Source: Rhizobium acidisoli
GTDB taxonomy: Bacteria > Pseudomonadota > Alphaproteobacteria > Rhizobiales > Rhizobiaceae
Length of the DNA stretch: 64,000 nucleotides
NCBI RefSeq assembly: GCF_002531755.2
Contig: NZ_CP034999.1
Coordinates: 434,001-498,000, forward strand
Reading direction: 5' to 3'
In this document: positions 8,831 to 17,967 of the stretch, one piece after another
Layout of the letters: each line of letters starts with the position of its first letter
How positions within the stretch are numbered: position 1 is the stretch's first letter
The notes under the pieces: model-generated
Seen by the model: the letters and a program-made list of their open reading frames with translations, nothing else
Databases searched by the model: none
Told to the model about the DNA's origin: nothing
Position numbers and translations under genes: made by a program

Positions 8831-9205
8831 GTCATTCGGTCTCTTTCGGACGGGGCACTTCGGCCGTCTTTGCGGGGCGGCGGCGATGAGGGAGGGCAGT
8901 GGGAACTGGGTTGGCCTTACTTCCTCTCTCCGGCCTTGAGCCTGTGAGCAGAGGGTCGCAAGTTCCGCTTCGGCGGGCTGCGGCAAGACCACAATCAAAA
9001 ACAGAGGAAAAAGCGGCTGTCGTCGACCAGGGATCGACGACAGCCGAGTGAACCTGGATGGCAGGGGTTGATGCCACTCCCGGGCCAGGAGCCGTGTCGG
9101 ACTTGCGGCTATTCTCCGCAGTCCTAGTGATCGTGAGGTTTTGTTTTTGGTCGGCGCCGCCTTTTAACCGTTGCTGCTCGACGGATGGTCTCATCACTAA
9201 TCACC
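8831..9205. other. Spacer between the two MFS genes
   Basis: I see no gene here. An antisense frame lacks any motif, and no consensus sigma-54 promoter or clear operator is present. Confidence 0.4.
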
Positions 9206-10855
9206 TCACGGACGCAAAACGCGCGGGACTGGATGGCTCCGGGTTCGTCGCGCGTCCGTTGTACGTTCAATAACGAGCTCAGTTTCCGCAGGCTTTTCAC
9301 TCAAATGCAAAGCGGCGAGAAGCTGGGAGACGTCCTGATCCGATAGAGAGAGGCGATGATGCAGACGCCGGAAACTCATCCAGGCCGGCGTGCGAAACGT
9401 TTCCGTCCAATGGGAGGGCTTTCGAAGATTTCGCTGGAGCGTCCAGTCGCGCGCGCCTGCGCGAGCTAAGGCGTATCTGCGAGTGCGCATGTGATCGAAG
9501 AAGCTGTCCAGGTCGCTTTCGTCTATGGAATACTCTGTCCTCGCTGCAATCGGACCGCTTTGCGGCTTCAGATCAAGCGCCACCGATGGAGCCGGAAAAA
9601 CCGAGCCCTGCTGGTCTCCCTCCGCCCCCAGATGCACCTGCAAGACGAACCCTGACGCAGCAACAAGAAGCAGCGCGGCCGCGGCCAGCTCGAGAGAAGA
9701 AGCGAGCGAATATGACTGGGCAACATTGCCCCAGATCCAGCTGCCGGCTGCCATGCCGCCGGATAGGAATGCATAATAGATCGAGAGCGTGCGGCCGACG
9801 ACCCAGCGCGGACTTGCCAATTGCACCCAGACGTCAAAGCCGGTCCAGGTGATGACCCAGCCGGCGCCGCCGATAGCAAGCGCAAGTGTTGCTAAAGGCA
9901 CAGAGGAGGTGAAGGCAAGTGAGATGCAACACACCGCGCAAGCGATGGAAGCAATTGCCATCAGCCATTCCTGAGGAATAACTTTCCTTAAGAGCCGGTT
10001 GTTCAATCCGGCCACGCAGGCGCCCATTCCGAAACCTGCGAAAAGAACGCCGTAGGCGATGGGGCCGCCGGCCAAACGATCGCGGGCGACGAGCGGCAGA
10101 AGTGCGAGGATAGCAATAGCGGCAAGGCCGAAGAGGGTTGCGCGCATGATTGTCGCCCGGATATCGGAGAAAAGCGCGGTGAACCGGATGCCGTCTCGGA
10201 TTGCTGTCGAGATACGCTCCGCAGGCAGAGGAGACGGGCGCGCGTGCCACTTGTTACGCAATACCGCGGCGAGAGGCGCCAGGTTGCTGCATGCGGAGAA
10301 GAGAAAGGCGGCCAATGATCCGAGAGAGGCGAGAATAACCCCGCCCAGCGCCGACCCAACGCTGCGCGTCATGTTATATCCAATAGACATAAGCGTCACC
10401 GCGGCCGGGATATCCCGCTTGTCGAGGATATCCCCCACGGAGGCGTGCCAGGCGGGGTCATTAAGCGCAAATCCGCAGCCTGCCATAAATCCCAGCGCTA
10501 GAATGAGCCAGGGACTGAGGAAGCCGAAGGCGGCGGCAACTGCCAGTGCGACAGACGCTAGCGCGATCAATGACAGTCCTATGATCATCACCGATCGGCG
10601 GCTATGAGTATCGGCGATGGCGCCGGCGACGATGGAGAGTATGAATGCCGGAAGCGTTGTCGACGCCTGTACGAGCGCGACCATCAGATCGGAAGCGGTG
10701 ATCGTCACCATCTGCCAACCAATCGCGACGGTCTGCACAAGCCATCCCAGATTTGCGACTTGCGCTGAACTCCAAATCGAACAGAATGCTGCATTGCGCA
10801 GTGGAGCAGGAGTGGTTGCCCCGGTCATGGAAACGTCTTCGATCTGCATCTGCAT
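9206..10855 (-). CDS. MFS exporter (MFS_3/EntS-like), paralogue of the preceding gene
   Basis: The 549-residue protein follows the other MFS protein from end to end: PLRNAAFCSIWSSAQVANLGWLVQTVAIGW at the start, the loop DTHSRRSVMIIG, the glycine-rich GGAGWVITWTGFDVWVQLASPRWVVGRT, and the same soluble tail (FFDHMRTRRYALARAGARDWTLQRNL...TEAFRTPAWMSFRRLHHRL). Two starts are possible, 10855 or 10828; the second lies closer to the conserved part. The two genes are in tandem in the same direction, about 375 bp apart, and are an old duplication. The role is presumably export of a small molecule or siderophore; this is inference. Confidence 0.8.
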   Translation of the reverse strand: MQMQIEDVSMTGATTPAPLRNAAFCSIWSSAQVANLGWLVQTVAIGWQMVTITASDLMVALVQASTTLPAFILSIVAGAIADTHSRRSVMIIGLSLIALASVALAVAAAFGFLSPWLILALGFMAGCGFALNDPAWHASVGDILDKRDIPAAVTLMSIGYNMTRSVGSALGGVILASLGSLAAFLFSACSNLAPLAAVLRNKWHARPSPLPAERISTAIRDGIRFTALFSDIRATIMRATLFGLAAIAILALLPLVARDRLAGGPIAYGVLFAGFGMGACVAGLNNRLLRKVIPQEWLMAIASIACAVCCISLAFTSSVPLATLALAIGGAGWVITWTGFDVWVQLASPRWVVGRTLSIYYAFLSGGMAAGSWIWGNVAQSYSLASSLELAAAALLLVAASGFVLQVHLGAEGDQQGSVFPAPSVALDLKPQSGPIAARTEYSIDESDLDSFFDHMRTRRYALARAGARDWTLQRNLRKPSHWTETFRTPAWMSFRRLHHRLSLSDQDVSQLLAALHLSEKPAETELVIERTTDARRTRSHPVPRVLRP

Positions 10856-11416
10856 TTAGGTTACTCTGACGCTTCCCATCATCTCGCTGACGAAGGAGCT
10901 TATCCGTAACCACGATACGATTTCCGGCGTTATTCAGCTGCTTCGCGCAGGAACACTGCATCGAGCAGAATAGACACCAGGCAGGTAGCGCCGGTGTGAA
11001 GGCGGGCCGCCTGATATTCACCCTCGCGAATCTTTGAACCGGCCGCCGAGCTTTGTCCCTTCAGAGTTCACGCACGGCACTGCCGGTTCGGCCAACTGCC
11101 AAAGGCTTTCCCAGACCTCATGCGCCTCCCATACTAGCCCGGATTGAAGAGGTTTGGCCCCAGACGGAATCGTCCGAGTCCACAGATGCCCCTGTTGCGA
11201 GGCGCAACGGCCCGGGGTGGCAGCCGAGGCTCGCTAGTCCGACGCGCACGGGATGCGGCTGCCGACCCGGAAGCGAGCACAATCCGTAACAGAGGTGAGT
11301 TACCGGGCGGCGAACTTCGCAGCAGCCATAACCTATCAAACAGTACCCCGGAATCGCTAAGGATCTCACGGGAGGCTCCCCGCCAAGGTCCGCAACATCG
11401 GCCCGGATACCTAGAA

Positions 11417-12115
11417 ATGAGCAGCGAAAACCTTAATTCAGTTCGATGGCTTAAAAATCAGGCCAAACATATTGCGGCTGGCAGTATGAAGGTCCTGCTC
11501 ATGGTCTCCCGCTTCGGCCACTGCCTTAACGACCTTCTTTACCGCTGGCGAATTGGCGCGCTGCCCATCGACATCGTCGGCGTGGTCTCAAACCACTTCG
11601 ACTATCAGAAGCTCGTCGTCAATCACGATATTCCCTTCCACCACAGTCCCGTGACCAAACAGAACAAACCGCAGGCAGAAGCCAAGATCATGGAGATCGT
11701 GGAGTCGACGTCGACCGAGCTCGTGGTTCTTGCGCGCTACATGCAGGTACTTTCGGACAAGATGTGCGGGCGGATGTCCGGTCGCATCATCAACATCCAT
11801 CACTCCTTCTTACCGAGCTTTAAAGGCGCGAACCCTTACAGGCAGGCGTATCAGCGCGGCGTGAAGCTTATCGGCGCAACGGCGCACTACGTCACAGCCG
11901 ATCTCGATGAGGGCCCGATCATCGAGCAGGACACCGTGCGGATTACCCATGCTCAGTCTCCAGACGACTACGTTTCGCTGGGACGTGATGTCGAAGCCCA
12001 GGTTCTGGCGCGAGCTATACACGCACATATCCACCACCGGGTCTTCCTCCATGGAAGCCGTACGGTCGTGTTCCCGCCAAGCCCCGGATCCTTCGCTTCC
12101 GAGCGAATGCGATAG
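11417..12115 (+). CDS. purU: Formyltetrahydrofolate deformylase lacking the ACT domain
   Basis: PurU hydrolyses 10-formyl-THF to formate and THF. The catalytic formyl-transferase fold is complete: [21 protein letters not shown], then [16 protein letters not shown] (catalytic Asn and His) and [16 protein letters not shown] (catalytic Asp), ending [16 protein letters not shown]. Normal PurU is about 285-295 residues with an N-terminal ACT domain of about 85. Here that domain is replaced by about 23 unrelated residues if translation starts at ATG 11417; ATG 11486 would start at the catalytic domain. The frame is open further upstream, to 11144. Whether the shortened enzyme works is unknown; the ACT domain normally carries allosteric control. 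Confidence 0.75.
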   Translation: MSSENLNSVRWLKNQAKHIAAGSMKVLLMVSRFGHCLNDLLYRWRIGALPIDIVGVVSNHFDYQKLVVNHDIPFHHSPVTKQNKPQAEAKIMEIVESTSTELVVLARYMQVLSDKMCGRMSGRIINIHHSFLPSFKGANPYRQAYQRGVKLIGATAHYVTADLDEGPIIEQDTVRITHAQSPDDYVSLGRDVEAQVLARAIHAHIHHRVFLHGSRTVVFPPSPGSFASERMR

Positions 12116-12887
12116 AGCCTCTTTAGAGCATCCAACGTGAGGATCCGATGAGCTCAATACTTGCACTTTCGGTGGGTTCTTGCGGCGCCGGCACGTGGCA
12201 CAGTGAGACATCGCCCAACCAGGGAGCGGTCGTTCCAGGAAGTCATTCGTCTCGCCGCGTTGCGGTCGTTTACCAACCGCGCCGCCGTCTTATCCATCGG
12301 GGTAGGGGCGTTCTGAACGCGAAGCGTAAACCGTGTCTGGGGTTCCCTGGGAACCCACGCCCCGCAGAGTTTGGGGATCGTCAAGGCCAATCTTGGTGCA
12401 GGCGATCCAAGCCAAAACGGTATCGAGGAGAAGAACCATGACCGATTGTCCCCGATATCGCGTTCAGCACCAGATTTGGCACCGCTCAACTCCTGTGTCG
12501 AGTTGGCATCCTTGTCCTTGGACCTCCGCCCGCTAAACTAGACTCGGTCCTGTGGTCGCCAATTCTTGGATTTTGGCAGATGCCGCTGTGTCCGACAATT
12601 TATTGTCTTCCATCAGAGTCTCCGGCTTGCGCAAATTACCCCCGATGAAGGTTGGTCCGCCCGGTCTTCCGCATGGGAAACGCGTGTTCCCTCAAAACGC
12701 CGGTGCGCCATGCATAGGTCGTATCGTCGATCATCTGCGGCTAGACCTCCTGGTTTGTCGGACGGCCGTACCATTTGGTGACGATGCGGGCGACTTTGGC
12801 GACGAGCGCGGTACCCATGCGAAGGTTCGAGTGTGCATCAAACATCTCCGGCGCCAAATAGCATCGAGACCTCGTTTGGGCGAAAGG
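12116..12887. other. Degenerate stretch without a recognisable gene
   Basis: Short open frames on both strands show no conserved motif or good start. The sequence probably consists of decayed gene pieces. Confidence 0.4.
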
Positions 12888-13193
12888 TTATTCCTTTGCT
12901 GCAAAGCCTAGCTCAACGCGGCTTACATCCAAGATCGCCCGAAGGACGTCGATGCCGAATTTGAGGCTTTCCACCTCGACATCCAGCGAGATGCCCTCGG
13001 TGACTGTGCCTTTTGCGTTAGCGATTACCACCTCCTCCAGGTCTTCGAACCACTGAGGACTGTTCCCTTTGTGAAGCTTCGATAGTTCCGCAATCGCGAC
13101 ACTAAATGCCGATTGGACCGCGATTAGAGCGGCGCCGAGCTTTCGTTCGTCTACACCCGAGATGCAAACAATGGGGCTGTTTTTCTCATCCAT
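12888..13193 (-). CDS. Hypothetical 101-residue protein
   Basis: The start at 13193 is preceded by GAGGG at good spacing. The product is acidic and helical (VDERKLGAALIAVQSAFSVAIAELSKLHKG, then WFEDLEEVVIANAKGTVTEG and VESLKFGIDVLRAILDVSRVEL), with no signal peptide. I do not recognise it. It reads as an intact small cytosolic protein of accessory type. Confidence 0.55.
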   Translation of the reverse strand: MDEKNSPIVCISGVDERKLGAALIAVQSAFSVAIAELSKLHKGNSPQWFEDLEEVVIANAKGTVTEGISLDVEVESLKFGIDVLRAILDVSRVELGFAAKE

Positions 13194-13702
13194 GGGCTGT
13201 CCCTCTGCTGGCTCGCCACGAAACCTATTTCAACTGATAGGCGACAGTCCTCGATCGCCGACGAATCCAAAAAGGCCCGTAGGCTGGAGTCTCAGTAGTT
13301 AGATCAACGAATACGCGATGCTGGGATGTGGAAATGGCCGATGCGCTTGAGGACTGTTGGTATCGGGTCCAGCTTGCGAGGTTTCCAACCGGCAGCAAGG
13401 CCTCTAGGCCATAAGCGTCGCACCTTCTGATACGCGAGAGCGGGTAATCCTTTGTACAAAGTGGCTCGCATGCAAGGTCGCACGAAGGACACAAGTGCCG
13501 AGCCTGGGCTTTCCGGCCATGGTCTTCAGCGAGACGTCTGTTGCTTCCACAACTCAACACATTCCGACGAGCGGCATAAACCTGCAAACTCATTGTTTTT
13601 GATCCGCACGCGTCATACCTGGCCTGCACCCCACCGCCATGGCTTCGGCAAAAGGCTTTTACTCAAAGCAGGGACCTAGTTAGGCCCGTTTCTCAGGCAG
13701 CG
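13194..13702. other. Stretch with only a doubtful minus-strand frame
   Basis: A minus-strand frame of 134 codons (13225-13629) has a cysteine-rich middle and no usable ribosome-binding site. It may be a decayed gene. Nothing else is visible. Confidence 0.3.
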
Positions 13703-14673
13703 TCACAAAAAGATCTGCGGAAGGCTCGTCCCGCTTTGCGCGCTCAGGTGCGCCCGCAGTCGATCTGGGAGCGAATTGCTATTCAGGTACACTTTGCAAT
13801 CACGACCAAGCCGCGACAGAATGTGCAGCAGTGCAGTTCGCGCGTCGCCAAGTCCTCTCAGGTTGTTTCCACGAACCCTAAGCTCCTCCAGCCCCGTCGG
13901 CAGGTTAGGGGGCAGGTGGCTCAGTTCATTGCTGTCGGCGCTGAGCCACTTTAGGGTGGCCGGGAGGTCCTCGGGTAGGCTAGTCAGTTCATTGTGAGCG
14001 ACTTCGAGCCTCGTGAGCTTTGCGGGAAGGCGCTCGGGCAGGCGAATTATGTTATTGAGCTCGGCGCGGAGATCCGTTAATTCGAGGGGGAGATTCTCCG
14101 GCAGGTGCGCGATTTCGTTGCGGGTGACATGAAGCTCCCTGAGCTCAGGCGGCAGGTTATCGGGCAAACTGGTCAGCCGGTTGTGGTTGACGTAGAGATA
14201 CTTTAGTCCGGAAGGAAGCTCGTTCGGCAATCTGGTCAGCCGGTTGCCGTCGACGCAGAGCGTCTCGAGCATGTCCGGAAGAACCTCAGGCAGCGTGGTC
14301 AGCTGGTTGTCGCAGGCAGAGAGCTCTCGCAGACCGGGCGGGAGGTTTCTGGGCAGCCTGCCCAACCGGTTGTCATTGGCGTTGAGCCGCTGGAGGCCGG
14401 CCGGTAAGGTGGGGGCAGTGCCGTTAGGGACAGCGATGTCAAGTTCAGGGGGGCACGGAAATTGCGGGTTTCCGTCCAGGCCTCGATCCGTGCCATTGCC
14501 TCGTGCCGGTCCTCGTCCTGCGCCTGCTGCCCATCTTCCGCCCAGGCCAGTAAAATTTCTTTCAGCGCAGCTTCGCCGGACGAGGAGCCAGTCAAGCCTT
14601 CAACCCGGTTAAAAGTGTCTTCACCACCTTGTTCGGAACTATTGCCACCACCCCCCTGCCTTCTGCCCTTCAT
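13703..14673 (-). pseudogene. NopM/IpaH-like LRR effector, frameshifted, without ligase domain
   Basis: Rhizobial NopM-type effectors are T3SS-delivered LRR E3 ubiquitin ligases. The start at 14673 has an AAGGAG site. Residues 1-90 give a Gly/Ser-rich N-terminus, VEGLTGS, and a helical segment (LKEILLAWAEDGQQAQDEDRHEAMARIEAW). The frame then breaks at a run of five C near 14415. The second frame (13703 to about 14415) carries nine bacterial LRRs of 20-21 residues with the LPxxLPxxLxxLxxxxNxLxx pattern. After the LRRs only about 45 residues remain, so the NEL ligase domain with its catalytic cysteine is absent. An LRR-only effector or a dead gene are the two readings. Confidence 0.7.
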
Positions 14674-14815
14674 CGCGTCGCTCCTTAGGTCATTGCGTCA
14701 CTGCTGATGTTATTTCCGTCGCGACCTTTCCTTCCAATACCAAATTCGTATCACGTTATGCTTCGGGGGCATGGCCAGCGTCCTTCCTCGAAGTGGACAG
14801 CGCATAATTCTTACC

Positions 14816-15067
14816 GCGACGTTGACCAATCCCACCATTGACATGCTGCGCGGACTCGGCCTGACAGGCATGGCCAGCGCCTATCAGAAACGCGAAACGC
14901 AAACGGAAGCGAGAGCCCTTCAAGCATGGTGAATGGCTTCGACCGCGCTCGAACGCGAGGCGGCTTCCGGCAGTAGTGCTTCGAGGCAAGAGCCCGCCCT
15001 GCAAAGCAGCGCTATGACGCGAGATCGAGAACGCTGATTTTTGCGCCGCCCGCGCCCTGATCGCAAT
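14816..15067 (+). pseudogene. IS21-family IstB helper, 5' remnant
   Basis: The frame reads LTNPTIDMLRGLGLTGMASAYQKRE, the start of IstB-type ATPases, and is then broken by stops. A later piece, LEREAA with RQ-rich residues, matches the following IstB segment in another frame. No Walker motifs remain. Confidence 0.45.
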
Positions 15068-15398
15068 TTCGTGACGCCGAGTGATAAAGGTATTTCATCC
15101 TCATGATGGCTATACTCCAGCTTGGTGGAGACATAAACTAGACGCATTTGGAGCCGCTTGCGGCCGATTTCGCAAGGCAACTCCATCAACTGAGGCGCAA
15201 GTTCCCGGAACAAGTGCTCACGCACGATAACCTTCCCTCATTTTCGGGCAATCTCGCGGTGTCGCGTTGATTCGGTAGGTCAGCTTACGACGCCAAGGCC
15301 GTTCCGCTGTTCATCTCTACGCCTGCAGGGCCCTGCCGACTTAAAGGCAACGACTGCCGGACAGCCGAGGCCCAGAACCAGTTCACCTTGACATCGTG
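15068..15398. other. Spacer downstream of vgrG
   Basis: No gene or clear terminator is recognised here. The minus-strand frame 14920-15225 has no motif. Confidence 0.35.
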
Positions 15399-17426
15399 TC
15401 ACTCGGGCGTAACAGGCGGCAGCCCGAGTGTCGCAATAAGCTTCATTATCGACGGCGTGGGTGGACCCGGTGTCGGCGGCGGCATGGAGACGATGGACCC
15501 GAGCCGCGGAGGCGTTGCCATAACGCCAATCATCGTGCCGATAATGGCTATCCCATCGGCGCTGATTTCGATGGCCTGGGGGCCGGTTCTGCCCGATACT
15601 ACAAGGCGGATCTTGTCGGGTGTTACCTCGACGCGGCTACCCAAGGCCGCTGCGGCAGAGGACGCGGGCGCGGCGACGCCCGAGGTCAGGAGGAAGTGTC
15701 TCTTGACGTCGATGCTGTAGATATTCCCGACCTCGACGGTATGATTCTTCTGCGCCTTCAAATAGACCTCCTCACGGCCTTGCTTGTCCTCAAAGCGCAG
15801 TTCATTGTACGCATTAGCGGCGCCGCCATCGGTATGCGTCCGGAAAGTCGACCGCGTTTTGTCAGTCGGCAGGGTTTCAGGCGGCAGATTTGAGCCATTG
15901 TATACGACGCCGGTCACCAGGGGCGTGTCGGGATTTCCGTGGATGAAATCAACGACGACCTCATGGCCGATCCGTGGGACGACCAGGTTGCCAAAACCCT
16001 TACCAGCGAAGTTTTGGGCCACCCGAATCCAGCAGGAGCTGTTCTCGTTCTTTTCGCCTTCTCGGTCCCAGAAGAACTGAACCTTCACACGGCCGTACTT
16101 ATCCGTCGCGATCGATTCGCCCTCGGGGCCTACGACGACGGCCGTCTGCGGTCCGTGAATCAACCGCGCCGATGTGCGGCGCCTCGGGCGGTACTGGGTG
16201 GTCGCGGGGATAATCTCTACGTTGCTGTGATAGAGGAAGCGCTCGCCCTTCCCCCCCACGGTGTCCGCAGTGAGATCGTCCCCCACCTCTCCGATGACAG
16301 TGAAGTCCTGTCCGACTGCCAGAAAGCGATCGGTGGGTTTCGGCCGGGAACCGACCTGGCCGTAGTAGAAGGGATTTGCGGCCTTGAATAATGACCCGGT
16401 CGTTATCTGGCGCGCAGTGCTTTCGATCCGCGCGCGATAAGCGTTGCAGGCGAGTTCCTCGGCACGGATGGTGGCGTAGAAATCGCCATCGCTTTTTTTT
16501 GTATAGTGGCCTGGATACTCGAAGACCTCCCGCATTGCCGTGCAGCCGCTGCTTGCCGACGAGGTCTCGCCCGTTCTGACCGCCACGCTCTCCGGCGGTC
16601 GGGTGATGGCGCTTCCCGTGAGCTTGCGGGGCGGAATGCCGCCTGTCCTCACGGGAGGAACGCGCGCGACAGACGTGAGTTCTGCCATCGGCTTCTCATG
16701 GTCATAGTCCCTGAGAACGACCTTGTTCGGCTGTAGCGAAACGACCTCGTCCCAATGCAGGATGACGTCTTCTTGGTACAGACTTCGGGCGGGCCTGAGA
16801 TTGTGGTGGGTCTCCACGATCTCAGGCGTGCAGGCCATGTGGCTCGCGGCGTTGTCGACCAGCACGAGGTCATGTTGGTCCTCAGCATGTTCAAAATAGT
16901 AGTAGATGCCGTCCTGCTCCATGAGGCGGCTGACGAAGGCCAGATCCGTTTCATCGTACTGGACGCAATATGGGCGCTGTGGGAACCGTCGGGCGGTCTG
17001 ATTCTTGAAATTGCCTTTATGTTCTCGAAAAATCGTGGTGATGATCTCGATGCTGGTCTTGTTCTGAAAGACCCGACTGTTTGAGCGATGCTCGAGCAAT
17101 GAAATCCACGGGCGCACCTGCGCCACGTAGTTGAGGTGCTCGGTATCGTCGAGGCCGAGATATTGGAAGCGCGTAACAACACCGTTGAAGAAGCGCGTTT
17201 GCGAGTCCTTGAGCTTAAGCCCGATTGTCAGGCTTTGACCGGGAATCGTAGCAAAGTTCTGAACTGGATTGCGGCTGGCGAGCTTCACCTCGTAGAGGAA
17301 AGGTTCCCCCAGCCGCTCGGTGCCACTGAGCCGTCGGAGAGAGATTTCATTCAACTCGGACGCGGCCGAAGTGACCGCAACAAAACGATTGTGCCTTAAG
17401 AGACTCTCGATTCTTGACAGGACCAT
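15399..17426 (-). CDS. vgrG: T6SS spike protein VgrG
   Basis: VgrG (TssI) trimers cap the Hcp tube. The 675-residue product has the gp27-like part (LRRLSGTERLGEPFLYEVKLASRN, then YCVQYDETDLAFVSRLMEQDGIYYYFEH) and the gp5 OB-fold hallmark GRVKVQFFWDREGEKNENSSCWIRVAQNFAG...VVPRIGHEVVVDFIHGNPDTPLVTG. A beta-helix region follows with ELRFEDKQGREEVYLKAQKNHTVEVG. The C-terminus is short and glycine/proline-rich, with no added enzymatic domain. The ATG at 17426 is the family start. It is the last gene of the minus-strand operon and lies behind a degraded clpV. Confidence 0.92.
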   Translation of the reverse strand: MVLSRIESLLRHNRFVAVTSAASELNEISLRRLSGTERLGEPFLYEVKLASRNPVQNFATIPGQSLTIGLKLKDSQTRFFNGVVTRFQYLGLDDTEHLNYVAQVRPWISLLEHRSNSRVFQNKTSIEIITTIFREHKGNFKNQTARRFPQRPYCVQYDETDLAFVSRLMEQDGIYYYFEHAEDQHDLVLVDNAASHMACTPEIVETHHNLRPARSLYQEDVILHWDEVVSLQPNKVVLRDYDHEKPMAELTSVARVPPVRTGGIPPRKLTGSAITRPPESVAVRTGETSSASSGCTAMREVFEYPGHYTKKSDGDFYATIRAEELACNAYRARIESTARQITTGSLFKAANPFYYGQVGSRPKPTDRFLAVGQDFTVIGEVGDDLTADTVGGKGERFLYHSNVEIIPATTQYRPRRRTSARLIHGPQTAVVVGPEGESIATDKYGRVKVQFFWDREGEKNENSSCWIRVAQNFAGKGFGNLVVPRIGHEVVVDFIHGNPDTPLVTGVVYNGSNLPPETLPTDKTRSTFRTHTDGGAANAYNELRFEDKQGREEVYLKAQKNHTVEVGNIYSIDVKRHFLLTSGVAAPASSAAAALGSRVEVTPDKIRLVVSGRTGPQAIEISADGIAIIGTMIGVMATPPRLGSIVSMPPPTPGPPTPSIMKLIATLGLPPVTPE

Positions 17427-17429
17427 GGT

Positions 17430-17967
17430 GGTGTGTGTTCCGCAGATTTGATGAGAAGGCGCGGTTGCGCCCGATAGCGTGAGTAAGATGCCGCCGAAGC
17501 CATCGGCGAAGATGCAGAAAGACGTTTATCTCGTGCATCGAAATCGCCGACCGTTGCTCAGCCAAGATGGCTTGCTGGCCCGCATCGTCAGAGCCAGGGG
17601 GGGGGGGGCGGGGCGAAGAAAGCGTGTGGGCCTCTTGGAACTCACCCACGCTAACTCCCACCCAAATCTCGCCATGCGGCCTTAGAACATTGATGAGTTG
17701 GCGGATTCCGGCGGTGCTAGCAACGACGTATCTCCTGGAATTCTCAGCCAGGCCCAGGGCGCAGCGCCCTAGCGGACAACCACGGTGGTCGAGTTTCGCC
17801 GCGATCGTCGCCTCGATCGGCCTCTCCGCTGCTGAAGCCTCAAGGGCGTCAAAATGGCGAGAACATTCCAAAGAGGCGTCACGGCGAATTTTGCAAAGGG
17901 CCTTGGCGGTCTCATTGCAGTTTGCGTTGAGCTTACTGAAGATAGTCTGGCTTCCGATGCTTGTCAT
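17430..17967 (-). pseudogene. clpV (tssH) remnant, N-terminal stub only
   Basis: ClpV is the AAA+ ATPase that recycles the contracted T6SS sheath. In this operon type it lies between tssG and vgrG. Here the frame from ATG 17967 begins MTSIGSQTIFSKLNANCNETAKALC, which resembles the Clp-N start of ClpV. Recognisable similarity fades within about 60 residues, and no Walker motif exists anywhere. A run of 12 G at 17597-17608 interrupts the remaining sequence. Normal ClpV is about 850-900 residues. The assignment rests on a short match plus gene order. Confidence 0.45.
17597..17608. repeat. Poly-G tract (12 G)
   Basis: An uninterrupted run of 12 G lies in the decayed clpV segment. A second run of the same length is at 25700-25711, on the other side of the T6SS operon. 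Confidence 0.9.

Noticed and set aside
8832..9197. Minus-strand 121-codon frame between the MFS genes
   Set aside because: It has no ribosome-binding site, no motif and biased composition.
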